Shown here: in pieces, positions 26,723 through 38,974 of the stretch
Layout: the number at the start of each line of letters is the position of its first letter
Numbering within the stretch: the first letter of the stretch is position 1
Source: Lagopus muta
Lineage: Eukaryota; Chordata; Aves; Galliformes; Phasianidae
Reading direction: 5' to 3'
DNA length: 64,000 bases
Assembly (NCBI RefSeq): GCF_023343835.1
Contig: NC_064438.1
Span: 20,232,077-20,296,076, forward strand
Notes under the pieces: model-generated
The model's input: the letters and a program-made list of their open reading frames with translations, nothing else
What the model was told of the DNA's origin: nothing
Databases searched by the model: none
Translations under genes and position numbers: made by a program

Positions 26723-27186
26723 TCATAGAATGGTCTAGGTTGAAAAGGACCACAATGATCATCGAATTTCAACCCCCCTGCTACATTCAGGGTCACCAAC
26801 CACTAGACCAGTCTACCCAGAGCCACATCCAGCCTGGCCTTGAATGCCTCCAGGGATGGGGGACCAATAACCTTCTTGGGCAACCTGTTCCAGTCCATAT
26901 AAATACCTGGGATTACCCTGGCTGAAGTGCAGCACCCTGCACTTGGCCTTATTGAACCTCATTAGATTTTCATGGGCCCACTTCTCCAGACTGTCCAGGT
27001 GCCTCTGGATGGCTTCCCTTCCTTCCAGTGTATCGACTGCACCACTGAGCTTGGTGCCATCCACAAACTTGCTGAAGGTGCACTCGATGCCACTGCCTGT
27101 GTCATTGATGAAGATGTTAAAGAACACCAGTCCCAAGACTAATCCCTGAGGAACACTGCTTGTGACAAGTCTCCACCCTGACACAG
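26723..27186 (-). mobile_element. CR1 LINE with large internal deletion
   Basis: Minus-strand CR1 copy of about 460 bases. The 3' end is at about 26723 ('atcatagaatggtctaggtt' on the plus strand), followed inward by about 165 bases of 3' region. At about 26892 the sequence jumps straight into the reverse transcriptase coding region, which normally lies several hundred bases upstream. The missing part includes the LGLFSLEKRRL region that is present in the copies at 5272 and 18045. On the plus strand the joint reads 'ctgttccagtccatataaat', consistent with a few bases of microhomology (CTGG/CCAG). The deletion may have arisen during reverse transcription or later by recombination. Confidence 0.9.
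26900..27184 (-). pseudogene. CR1 reverse transcriptase fragment (decayed)
   Basis: A minus-strand frame open from 27184 to 26813 encodes 123 residues, of which about the first 95 are reverse transcriptase. Seen in order: a SSVPQGLVLG motif (RT block with conserved PQG), FNIFINDTGSGI, then the catalytic-site region, which reads FVDGTKLSGAV. The family norm at this site is FADDTKL, so one of the two catalytic aspartates is replaced by Gly and the adjacent Ala by Val. Next come LEKWAHENLMRFNKAKCRVLH and NPRYLY. The last about 28 residues are translated 3'-region sequence fused by the internal deletion. The open frame is probably a chance survival, since the protein lacks its N-terminal endonuclease and a working active site. 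Confidence 0.88.
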
Positions 27187-30100
27187 AACAGTTATGTGCA
27201 ACTGGTTCCAGTTTTGCAAACTTTGAAAACTGTTAAGTTTGCCATTCAGAATATACAACATTATCAGATTGTAGAAACTCAGAGATTTCGAAAGCTATAA
27301 ATGCATCAGGGGCATGGGGTAACCTTTCTAGAATTCTGGTGTTGCTAGGAAAGCCCAGTGAAGCCAGGCCTACAGATGGGCTATTGAAATATTTGCTGTT
27401 CTGTATGTTGGAATATTTTTGTCAGCAGGTACTCTTATATGTTTCAGTGCAAAATTTGATATTTCAAAATCACATGTTAACTGCTGCCCATCTGTAAGAA
27501 GTAAATTAGCCTAAGCTTATTAACTTACTTTGGTCTCATCAGATTTCATAAATGTAATTAGACTAGGTCAGTACTTTGTTGAAGAAGATTAGATGTGCTT
27601 CAGAAAAAAAAGTACCCGAAAAGGAATTCAGTTTTCAGCATGGCACAGATTTTGTTCTGTATCTTGTCTTTAGGCAAGATATAAAGACCTCACAAAGGTA
27701 AAGGTAGATCCTGCTAGTTTTTGAGTACTTCTCACTTCCTCCCACACTACTCTTGTTTCTCTGAAGTAGAGCACAGAAAGTTATGTGGCAATGTTAAGAG
27801 TTGTACTTCCCCCTACATAATGCAGGACATCTTAAGACAACAGCAAGAGGGCAGTAAGATTCTGAAAGGAGATAGATTCAGAGCAAGAGTGAAAACTGAG
27901 CAGTGGCCACCTTGGAAGCCAAAAGTAATCTGACGTCCCTCCCTAAACCACTCTCTTCCAAAGCCAAAACCATTCAGAGATATGTTAGAATATTTCTTGA
28001 TATTTTGAGTCCACATCATAGGCTGAAAGAAGAGTAGAAGAAAAAACATCAAATAGTGATTTTTAGCTGTCATTTCTCAGTTTGATTCTGTATTTCACAT
28101 CCACATAAAATCGAAAATTTGCAGAACTTGTGAAGTAGCTATTACAAGTCAAAACCTTCCCCATTTTCTAGATAAATTTCTCAGCTATGGGAGCCCAAAA
28201 ACTTTATTTTGCATATCCTATCTGTTGAAATATTTGCTCAAAAGTAACATTGCTTCAATAGGAAACAAGACAATTGTAGTCCTTAGGTAACAGCCTGTTT
28301 GCTGATGATCTGTCCTTTGAATATTACCTTGGTTTTGTTATTACAACACAAAGAATGAATGTTTAAAAAGAAAAAGGAAGAAAAAAAAGAAACATTGACT
28401 AGTTTGGGGAAAAGTCTGTAGTTAACAGAACCAACAAGTCACTGTCAGTGATGTAATCAGCAAAGACCATCAATGTGCCTCACCTCAATAAAATATATAG
28501 AATAAAATATTCAGAAGGAAATCAAACAAGCTGAAACGAACCATCCAACCAAAGCAAAGAAGCACAGAAATTACACAAATAATAAGGGAAAACAACCAAC
28601 AAAAACAAAAAACACCCACAGATACAGCTATAGGATTTCGCTATCTACTTCAACAGTATATCTCCCTCTGTTCTTCACAATAAATTTGGCCCCACACAGG
28701 GGTACCAGCTGAAGTTTATTGCTGTAACACTGATGCAACTAACAAATATTTAAAGCCTATGCACTTGATCACTGAGAAAAAGAAAATCAACTAAAAACTA
28801 AAAGTAATTTCTAAATGATAAATGAATAAGAAATGCCAGTGATAAGTATATTGTCTTCATGACAACATCTAATTGCTGGCCTTATAATTCTATTGTGCCA
28901 AATGACAGCGGATCTTACTGATGAACTTCCTGATTCTGAGGAGCAGAAATGAAATTAAAATCTTGGATCAAGACTGCTCTTGTATCAGTGTATTTACTGA
29001 TCTTGACAGGCTTCATCCTGGAAAATGCTGACTGCTGCTATGAAGCACAGATCATCTGCATCTTCCAGTTGAGAGCTGAGAGCCTTCAGCACCTCCATCT
29101 AAACTCCAGGGCCCTGCAGAATGCAGCTTCCTTTCCAGGGCTTAGAAAACAGTTTTGGGGCTAATTGTCTCCTTCCTCAGCATTTAGCATTTATGTCATC
29201 TGTCTATAAACCTTAGCAGATTAAATTAATTTAAAACCAAAACCCTGACAAAACAAGCTCAAAACTTGTATTTGTTTCTTTTTTGATTAGTACTTGAAAT
29301 CTCTCACTCTATGTCATATGATTTATATATTGTGTTTTTATGCATGCACAGGTTAAATAAGCTTATGTGCTCATATATACTGTTTCTGAATTGGTACATT
29401 AGCATGTTGTTCATACTGTATACAATCACTTAGTGTTAACACGTGAATTAGTGAGAAAAAAAAAAAAAAGGAAAAAATCTACAAGGTTAGCAAGTCAATT
29501 CATTGAAATCAAACCTCCCTGAATCTTCAATTAGTCAATGGAAAATAATGATTCCCACATTCGTAGCCTAAAATTAATGGAGAACAGTTATTATTGGGAT
29601 ACAATGTAATCTATAGGTTAGTATAGCAGGAAGGAAACAAAACTGATTGCTTCTCTCAAGACTGACTTTGTTTATTCTCCATCATAGAGCTTTCCCATGC
29701 ATACACATAAGGACAATGGTATCTGCAAATAACCTAATTTCTACTAGATGAACATTATTTACACAAGATTATTTAAACTGTATCCATTTTTGCTATTGCT
29801 AGAACTTAGCATAGTATAATATTGTATTCACAGATTTATTCATGTGCCTCAGTTTCCCTAATGAGCTTATTCTTTTCACAGTTCATTCCTTGACCTAAAA
29901 TAGGACGTTGAGCTGAAATTTTGGAAGTATTTCCTTACTAAATATTTGATCTATTCAAATATCAATCTAAATTTTTCATTTTATTATTTTGAAATCCTTA
30001 AGTTGGCTTTGCTTTTTTATTATTAATTATCATCCAAATGAAATAAATATGCATGGAATTGTTGCACTTCAAACAGTTTAAATATGCACTTTGCTTCAGA

Positions 30101-30617
30101 ATTCTGTCACAATGTTTTCTAAATGGAAAATTTATCAAAACAGATTCTTGGCTTTGATGAATCTTTGTGTTCCATTAAAAAAGAAAAGTGATCAAAATAT
30201 TCCTGAGCAGTTCTACTGTGAAGCTTTATTAATGTTTGATCAGCACTTTGAGAGCCTACCTATAGAATTGTAAATTGATCTGAATACAGTCATTAAAGTT
30301 TCACAATGCAACAAGGAGACAGGAACAAAAGTTAAATAAAGGAAGTGATAGTAAGAATGAAATTACTTGAAGTTACTCATGAGTCTTGAAATAGGATTGT
30401 TCACTTGGTGAAATTTTGACCCATCACATCCGCCATGACAGAAAGCAAGCATGATCAGAATGACAAAAATATCAAACTAAAAATAAATATCTTCCAATAA
30501 CTCTGTCAAACACAGGCATTGCAATCTTTAAATGATGAAAGAGATATTATAAAACATTTTCTCCAGCATCAAATAAATTGTATCAAAGTTTATTAATACA
30601 TTAGAAAGTATTACTTT
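27187..30617. other. A/T-rich non-coding stretch
   Basis: No gene supported. Poly-A-rich sequence lies around 28380-28392 and 29457-29475. A 71-codon plus-strand frame at 28949-29164 starts with a hydrophobic signal-peptide-like segment but has no recognisable homology (see findings). Small open frames on both strands around 27721-28073 overlap each other and look like chance. Confidence 0.55.
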
Positions 30618-30809
30618 TCAGAAAGGGTGGTCAGGCACTGGAATGGACTGCCCAGGGAGGTGGTGGAGTCACCGAGCCTGGGGGTGTTCAAGGAAAGGCT
30701 GGATGTTGTGTTGAGGGACATGGTTTAGTGGGAGCTATTGGGAATAGGTGAACAGTTGGACTGGATGATCTTTTAAGTCTTTTCCAACTTTGGTGATTCT
30801 ATGATTCTA
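30618..30809 (+). mobile_element. CR1 LINE 3'-end fragment
   Basis: About 190 bases in plus orientation. It starts within 'agggtggtcaggcactgga' (the end of ORF2, where intact elements encode a VVRHWNRLP-like segment), then 'ctgcccagggaggtggtgga'. It continues through 'gttggactggatgatctttt' to 'ttccaacttt' and ends in GATTCTATGATTCTA. It is strongly 5'-truncated. Its 3' end matches the type seen on the minus strand at 5272. Confidence 0.94.
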
Positions 30810-33800
30810 AAGAAGTGTTCATGGCATAGGTGGATTTCACATATAATTCATACCGAATTAGAAGATATCAGGGTATTTCACACAGATTGGTCATTTGCTG
30901 CTCTTGCAATACTACTTGTGCCAAACTGGGTTCCTCATACCAGAGGCATGAAACTAAACCAGTACAGACAAAAAGCACAACACCAAATGTCATAAAAATT
31001 ATCAGATACAAAAGTGTTCGACTTCCAAAATTGTGTTACATTCTATATTCCACCTAGGGCTGCTGCTTTGTGGGTCTGGAAATAAGATGAGAAATTAAGC
31101 AAAGGGATATTTTTGTAATGGAGATAGACTGCTAGGAAGTGCCACCAGCTCTTTCAAAATACCAGCCTAATTCCTCAAGTACCAAAGTCTACTGTATTTT
31201 TTTTTTTAATCTGACACTAGCAAGAAACAGCTCAGGCTTCTGTCCTGGGTGCTGCAAGTATTTGCCATTCCCATAAAAAACTTTAATCCACAGAACTGAG
31301 ACAGTGCATTCAAACAGCCACAGTTCCTCTGAGGATTATGTTGTGCCCTGTTTAGCACAAGCAATGATTTCACCAGTGATGAGCAAACAGGAATTTATTC
31401 TCAGGAATAAAATGCTGTCCATCCTAACAGAAGTTATGGAAACAGTATATTTCTATACAGATCAGCAGGTGGGTTGATTTAGACTGACAGGAGAATGCTG
31501 TGGGGCTGATTTACCATTCTGGTTGTCCAAATACTTGAAAGCTTTATAATGACCAGGGCAGACTTTAATTTTGTCTCTTACCTGTGATTTATCTAACATT
31601 TTGTTGTATTTGCAGTGCACCACTGATAAATCAGGTTCCCTTTGAACTCTGGTATTCTACTAAATAACAGCACATTTAAAGAAAATCTGGAAACTCATCT
31701 CCTGAAAATAAGTAGTTTAACTAATTCTCAATTCAGTTCATTTATTCTCCATTTTCTATTTTGGCAAAGATGAAACATGGCACAAAAAAAATGCTGGAGT
31801 ATTTACTAGCTGACTTTCCAGTAAGAATGACATAGTTTGTCCAGAAATGGCAAGCGCCCCAGTTTATACTATAGCTGCCAACTCTCTTTAATATTCAGAA
31901 TCTAATGTCTGAACAGCTATCAAAGGCAGACACTTGTTTCTACTTGCTCAGGCAGAGCAATATTCCAGCTAAAAGTAGAGCTTCTTTCCCCTGGGCTTTT
32001 CAAAATTATTCCAAATAAATACATGTTATTTGAAGAAAAAAAAAAAAAAAGCAAAAAGCTTTTCCATTTCTTTTCTATCAGAAAGTGCTCGATTAATAAG
32101 CTTCTTCATGCTTTTGACATGGCTGAAGCCATCTAACTCATTCTCCAGCATTCATTCTTTTCTTTCCTGTGAAAAATAGGTATCTGTTCTCGATCAAACA
32201 CTTGACATTTTGTCTGGTGGAAGAAGAAATCCATGAAGGTAGAAGCCAATAGCAAACAAAAAAAGTCCCTGATTTTATTATCACCATGCATGAGTAGAAT
32301 TGAAAATGTCAAGTTTTATTCAAATAATAGTCTGTCTAAATTTGGAAGACGTTTGTGCACTGGCCAAAAATACACATATATGTCTGGCCTCTGCTGAACT
32401 CAATAGGTGATTCTTTTACTGCAGTTAGCAGCACAAAGGGGCATCATTATTGATGACCACAATTTTTTGGTACATACAAAGGGAATTTTGCAGTAGATCT
32501 CATGAAAATGTCTCAGTACGATAGGAATTTCTTAGTTGGTTCCCACAGCCTTCAGTTGTATATTAGTAATGCACAATTGATTTTGAATGGATAAACTGTA
32601 AATGCAGTGAGAAAGGCAGACATTCCTGCACAGCCTCTGTTTATTTTAAAAATAGATATCATTAAATTATTTAAAATCTGAATGTGAAATATTACTTTTG
32701 GAGGTAATTGGGATTATAAAGTGCATTTTGATGTATTAGTTTAATAATTCATGATGTGTTTGGTAAGAAAGAATAATAAAAGTTGCTAGACTCCAGTGAG
32801 ACAATCAATTATCAATATGCTAAATTCTGAATAAATTGTAGAACTGTTTAAGTTCTCTTACTGCATTTGAATGCAGTGCCTCACAAGAAAACGAACCAAC
32901 CAAACAAGCAACCTGCATATGGAATCCTAAAGAGTTAAGGGTGTCAAGCAACCATAAAATGCAGATATGTTAATTAGAAATTATGAAGCATCAACTAGTC
33001 CATTAATAACTGAAAGACTAAAACATGGAACAGTCCTGCATGAATTTGGCTTTACTATCAAGGTATTTCTACGTCATACTCCTCTCTAGAACTGAATGAA
33101 AACTCTGCATTAATTTCACTGGTATTTTGAAAAAATTTGAAAAGTAATGAAAATCTGTGACTTCAGAATTACTGTCAAGATAACAGAATTCTCATATGAA
33201 ATATTTCTATTTTATTCCAGTGCGTTCCCCCCCCTCCCCCCTCTCTATTTACCTATGGAGAAACCACAAGGACTGAATTAGACCTTACATATGAATAAAC
33301 ACTATTCATTTCCACTAAGATTCTATTCTTAATAAAATGAGAATAACTAATAATGTTTTTCTAAAAAGTTATGATTTTAATCTGTCAGCATGTAATCCAA
33401 ATATTTAAGTCACTTTTTGGAGTGATTTTATATTTTCTATTTGTGTAAGAAAAAAAAGTACTATAAAACTGAAAAGATACCTCCAAGGAATCTAAACAGA
33501 AACACCTCTATCAGTCATGATCTCCCATTAGCAAGTATATTTTGAGATCTATTAGACAATTACTTTTTAATTTGCTGAATACAAACGGGCTATTTAGGAC
33601 ATTTTTTTTTCCATAAGGATTTTGAGCTCTTTCATGTATGTTTAGTTTCTGCTCTGGTGTTGATTCATTTTCACATTTACCATGAAAAGAGTGGTGGGCA
33701 AATCACCCTATCTTATGAGCATAGTCTTTAATTTTTGACAAGACAAATCTATTCGGTTGCAGCTAATGCTCAGTCAGCCTTAAAACAACATGCAAAGTAA

Positions 33801-34012
33801 CTGGGTGCATCTTTCACACAGACCCATTTATATTCTTTCTCCCTTTCTCTCCAAATCAAGATGCTTCTGAAATTTTCATTAATGCATGTGGTAACTAAGT
33901 GATCCGGAAATGACAGCTATAATTGTAACTATTCTATATAATCTCAGAATAATATTGGTTTAAACCAAATTTCTATTCTTTTTTTTCCTCCCAGGATTAA
34001 GAAAGTTCTTGC
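30810..34012. other. A/T-rich non-coding stretch
   Basis: No gene supported. Simple tracts: T-rich at about 31198-31208, poly-A at about 32036-32050, C-rich at about 33227-33242. A short inverted repeat (7-bp arms) lies at 32860-32877. The segment at about 32640-32880 is dense in TAAT-type motifs and free of recognisable transposon sequence, so it is a candidate conserved non-coding element, untested. Confidence 0.5.
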
Positions 34013-34133
34013 CTAAACTGAAAAAAATGTTTGTAGCTGAGAATTTGCTTTATTAAATAGTGTTATTATACCCTTTGTATCAGTTGTAGTTTCCATGAAA
34101 GTAAATAGGAGGCATTGCTTTCAGAGTGACCTA
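34013..34133 (+). mobile_element. Galluhop-type mariner transposon, 3' end
   Basis: About 120 bases matching the right end I recall for Galluhop: 'tttgtagctgagaatttgct', 'aaatagtgttatta', 'gttgtagtttccatg', then the terminal repeat 'aaataggaggcattgctttc' ending near 'gtgaccta'. The last part is the reverse complement of the terminal repeat at 16596 ('aatgcttcttattt'), which confirms it as the opposite end. The element stops at a TA-rich sequence, fitting TA target insertion. The transposase-coding middle is missing. It is probably independent of the 5' piece 17 kb upstream. Confidence 0.85.
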
Positions 34134-34533
34134 TATATACATATACACACACACACTTATCATACTTCAAGTTGGAGGTTGCAAAAGTTAATGGAAATCA
34201 TCTTCTTGGGTAGACTCTTCTATTTAAGAGAACAACTGAATCCTTTTAGCATTTTTACTCCTTATATGGAAGCCTCTGTATTTTCTCACTAGAGCTATAA
34301 AAAAAAGAAGTAGGGACCGGTTGGACCTAATCCAACACAAGCTGCAAATACCTCTGTTTGCCAGGAGGCATTTTCTCTGTCCTTTCACATTTGAAAATAG
34401 CAAAATCAGCTCTTTGAGAGGATGCACTTACACTTAAAAAGCATGCAGTAATCCTGCATTTCCTTCTGTACTCATATCTCAAGAATATACATATCTCAAG
34501 AATATACTCTGTCCAACAAAGCCAACCAAAATA
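34134..34533. other. Short non-coding stretch with a 17-bp tandem duplication
   Basis: No gene. A perfect 17-bp tandem duplication lies at 34474-34490 and 34491-34507, shortly before a CR1 fragment. A short CA-type run sits at 34139-34156, directly after the mariner end. A 67-codon minus-strand frame at 34224-34427 is unrecognised. Confidence 0.6.
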
Positions 34534-34770
34534 AGGAAAGAAAACTACAGGCTACTGAGCCTCATGTCTTTACTGGGGAAGACCATAGAAGAGATTCTAC
34601 TGAAAGACATTTTAAGGCATCTGCTAAATGAGGAAATGATCCATGACAGCCAGCATGGCTGCACCAGTTGTGCCTGACCAATCTGTTGGCATTCTACAAT
34701 GGAGTGATGAAATCAGGCAAAGGAAAAGCAACTGACATCACCTACCTGGACTTCTAGAGGTTCTTTCGTA
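34534..34770 (+). mobile_element. CR1 LINE internal (reverse transcriptase) fragment
   Basis: Plus-strand fragment of the reverse transcriptase region. 'gaaaactacaggctactgag' corresponds to the ENYRLxSL motif, 'gacagccagcatggctgcac' to the DSQHG motif, and 'tacctggacttctag' to the YLDF block, with the stop TAG right after Phe. A deletion between the DSQHG motif and 'tgcctgaccaatct' shifts the frame. Unlike the other copies it carries no 3' end, so it cannot be a simple 5'-truncated insertion. Either the 3' part was deleted or the locus was rearranged. Confidence 0.88.
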
Positions 34771-36204
34771 CAATACATTCCTGATATTGTTCAGGTTAGA
34801 AATAAGAAGTGAATCCACTACTCCCCTTTTGATGATAGCTACATACAAGATAAGCAACCTATGCAAGTTTTAAAATTTTGTTAAGCTTTACATGAATTTC
34901 AGTCACAGGAACCCCTGCAAGTTACATCTGAACTTCCAAGTTGTCTATGGGAATACTTTACTCACAGTTTTTCTGGTTGAAAACACTTGAAGTATTCCTG
35001 TTTAAAAAAACAAGTATGAATAAATGTATAGAAAGAGCCTATTCAACAAAGAAAGGAAAAATTACAGAGGAATCTATTTATATTAAGAATAAATAACCTA
35101 GGGTGTAGAGCTTGTAAAAGAGAGATCCAAGAGATGTGCTGCACTAACACTGTGGCTCTGAATTTGTATCACTTTCAAAAACCAAACTCTCCGCCCTAAA
35201 TACTAAATGTGGAATCCACCATTTTTCTTCCATATCATTAGATGGGTATCAGTGAGATGCTCTAAGTTTTCCTCTATTCCTTTCTAAAATTAAAAGCATG
35301 AAACAAACACGAAAAAACTCAGTAAGGAGAGTAACTCAGGCAGCTCATTGAACGAGTTCCCATTTAACTGCATGAAATATGTATATTGAATTAGTAACCA
35401 ACAGAGATACAGCAAACAGTGTTACAGAAATACTATGCTCAATTTTATTAACTGTTTCTGCTTTCATGCCACATATCTCTAGAGTTCAGTTAGAAACTCC
35501 CAATGACAACTTTTCCTGTTCAATTTCTAAAACATTGCTCTTTGACCTTCTAAGGTACGATCAGTGTCTTACACTGTTTTATATCAACATAAGATATTGC
35601 AGCCTGAAAGATTCCTAAACACTTTAGAAACGGTGAAGATTCAGTTTGCCCTCAAGTGAAATAAAGTCTGATATAAGATGGAAAACAGTTATTCCTTTAG
35701 CTGTGTTAATGCACAGTTTAGGCCATGACCTATTAAAAAAAAATAAAAATCAACAAATCAAGCAAAAGAAAATAACACAATAATCAGCTAAAGAAATAGA
35801 GTCTAGCTATGTATGATATTGGTATAACTGTTAATTTTTGAAAACATGGAAATGACTTTAAATTATCTTGTAGGGAATTCTAATGCTTACTAAAAAATCT
35901 CCAAATTTTTTTCCACTTAAAGCTTAAAAATTATCCCACATAAAAATTAATAAACCTTTGAAAACATTTGTCTGCTGTCAAATCCTTATTTCGCTTCTAT
36001 CTAGGTTGGAAAAAAAAAGAAAAAAAGTAAATACAAACAAGCAAAGACAAAAACAAACAACTAACAAAAAAACATACCAAAAACTAAATGCCACCACCAC
36101 CAGAGACTGCTACTACACTCATAACTTGTCTTTTTCTTCTGCTTGTCACTACCTGGCTGACAGGGATTGAAAGCTTTCTGAAGCAATAATGGTTTAATCA
36201 TGTT

Positions 36205-36263
36205 CATATAATACATACATATAATGTATATAAGTTATATAATATATATAATAATATATAATG
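36205..36263. repeat. AT-rich imperfect (AT)n repeat
   Basis: About 60 bases of ATAT/ACAT/TATA sequence, partly self-complementary. It is a low-complexity repeat. A second A/T-only run follows at 36351-36391, built from TTTATTAA-like units. Confidence 0.9.
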
Positions 36264-38930
36264 CTTGTTTGTATAATCCTTAACATTGAGGGGAGTTGCA
36301 GGATGCAGAGGTTGTGTCTAACTACAACAATACTACAACCTGGTCAAAAACTTTTTATTAATTTATTAATTTTTATTAATTTATTATTAAAAGGAGAGCA
36401 GAAGAAAAGAGAGCAGAGGAAGAGAAAGAAAGAATCCAAGTGGTAACATTTAGAGCAAAGCACACAGCCTGAAGCTTTCTAACTAGCTGTCAGGCCATTA
36501 ATTCAACAAAGCCACTATCTAAATGGTTGAAATTGCTTCCTGCAGTTTCTTGATTTTCCTTGTGAGTTTTGCAGTCAAAAATATTTGACTGAAAATCTAT
36601 CCTTTTGGATTATGACTAAGGTACAAAACTTGTGTAAATGGACTGATTATTTTAGTAAAGGAGTGCTGCTTCATACACTTTAAAATTTCAAATTTTTGTT
36701 GAGGGTAGGAATTGCTGTGTTTCTGTAGCCCTTTCTGTTTCCTCTGCTAGAGAAAATAAAAAAGTGATTTAAGACCCAAAGCATTCTTGCTATTTATGCT
36801 TGGAATTCTGCTACCTTCTTCAGTCTCAGATCAAGACAAACAGATGTTGCAGTAGTTTTCAACCTGGAAGCATTGAACTGCTTTTGCAAATTTATGATTG
36901 AGTTTTTGTCATTTCAGCAGTGGCTCAGCTACAATATTGAGCTGACTGGAATAAAAAGTTATAAAAATGATTTACTACAAAATGCTTCTCATACAGGCAA
37001 TGCCTTTTTTTTTTTTTTTTTTTTTTGTGCTTTCCTCCTACATTTACCAAACTACTTCAAAGTTTATTTCAATATTCAAGTCTCCTGTGCTACTCACTAA
37101 ACAATATGAAGATCTGGAAATACTAACAAGATGGAGTGGAAAATCTAACAGTGGCAAAGAAAATCTTTTCTCAATGGGCAAAACCAAATTTAAGAAAAAA
37201 AATTTTAAATGCTCTGTTGTTTGAAATAGAGGTGGGTAAAAACTATATTCATCCTATTTTAATTAAGAGATTGACTTTTAGGATCATGTTATTAATGTCC
37301 ACCAATATAGCCACATTACACATTGAAATGTCACAGTACTCCATCCTGGAGATATAAAATGATTTTTATAGTAGATACAAACAGCTACACTTCCTGAAGG
37401 TGCAAAGTCTTTGTGAGGAGGAGATATGAGTAATAATCAGGGTAATTTTGCATTAATCTAGAGCTTGATTAGTAAGTTTGGCAGCATTTCTGCTTTGTAA
37501 AGAGCAGTACATAATACTAGAAGCTGTCTAAGATATAAGACATCTGTTCTACAAAGCAAACACTTTGCTTTACTGTGATACTACTAAGGCCTTTAACTTG
37601 GGCTGGCAGACTGACATTTAGCAAATCTCTTGACCCTGGGTACTTTTTCTTTAAAATTTGCTTGGGGTGTTGATTTGTGTGTACGAGATTTTCTAACTCC
37701 TAGAAGTCATTCTGCTTTGACATCAGGTTGGGCTATCCTAGTTTCTTGGAACATCAAAGCTACACTTTTTTGCAGTGTGCTGACCAGTTTCAAAGCTTCT
37801 ACAGATGGTTAATCCAGAATAGCCAGCCCCAGTGAGGTATGCGTGGCAGATCTGCTGACATTTTGGAATCAACTTGAGCTGCGAAGTCAGCTGAACTAAT
37901 TAAGTGGTGCTGAAAAAATATATTAGCTTCAGTTCATATTGGTTTAACCAAGTTTTCAGGGACTACTCACAAAGCTCTTTTAATCCATGCAGAGAAAAAT
38001 ATGTGCAGATATATTTTTTCATTTGCAAAAGATATATCTTGATATTCCTGTACAATTTTGAACACATCTTTTGTGTCAATGACAATGAACAATTCAGTGT
38101 CGCTATAAAAACTATAAAACAATTGATATGGGAAATGACTTATATCTGAAAAACAGAAGCTTTCATGTATCAATTACTTACTGAAACTACAATACTGAGA
38201 CAGCATATGGACCTCTTTGCTATCTTATTTCATATTATGGGACATACAAATAACAGAATTAGCTTATGTATTGTTCCCCGATGTCAGAAAATTGTTACTG
38301 AAAGCAAGTTCAGTAGCATCTTTCTTCCTCAGCAGCCACGGATTTCTGAATGGTCTTTTATGGTCTCTTAATGTATGCCTGTTGAAGATATTAAAGGTAT
38401 CAGAAAATGACTATTGCTTCCAAAACCAAGGAGGGTCTAACACAGAGTTCCATCATGTGAACTCAGTGAACCAAATCTTCATTAGCACTGGGATATCAGT
38501 AAAGCATTACCTTGTATGGTATAAAACAATCTTTCCTTTCCAACACTAAAATTTCTTAGCTGAATTCTAACTTTCAACCTATTTTTAAGTAACCTTTTTC
38601 ATGAGCCTTTTTGTTCTCTAGAGTTAGCTCTTACAAGTACTTTCAGTTCCACCAATTCTATTCACAGAAGGAGCACAACTCAAAACTAGAGTGTGTAGAT
38701 ATAAGTAGTGAAAACAAGAAAACAAAAATACCTTGTGTATGTTCTTTGGATTTGCATTAACTTTTGAATCCAATATCTGTTCCTCAAGGCACCTAAGTGC
38801 ACATCAAATTTTCCATATCTCTCACCAAAGAAACTACCCATGTATCATGGAGACTCAGAATTTCTATCAGTAAGGAGACCACTTGAACAGTTGAAGCTCT
38901 AGAACACCAACAAAATAAACATACAAGTAT

Positions 38931-38974
38931 AGTTGCACTTAGGTGCAACTTTTGTAAAAAGTCTTTTTACAAAA
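38931..38974. repeat. Two adjacent perfect inverted repeats
   Basis: The first palindrome has 8-bp arms, AGTTGCAC at 38931-38938 and GTGCAACT at 38943-38950, around a 4-base loop. The second has 12-bp arms, TTTTGTAAAAAG at 38950-38961 and CTTTTTACAAAA at 38963-38974, around a single base. They share base 38950. The second is too tight to fold as an RNA hairpin without losing pairs, so a DNA-level palindrome is the better description. Function unknown. Confidence 0.9.
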
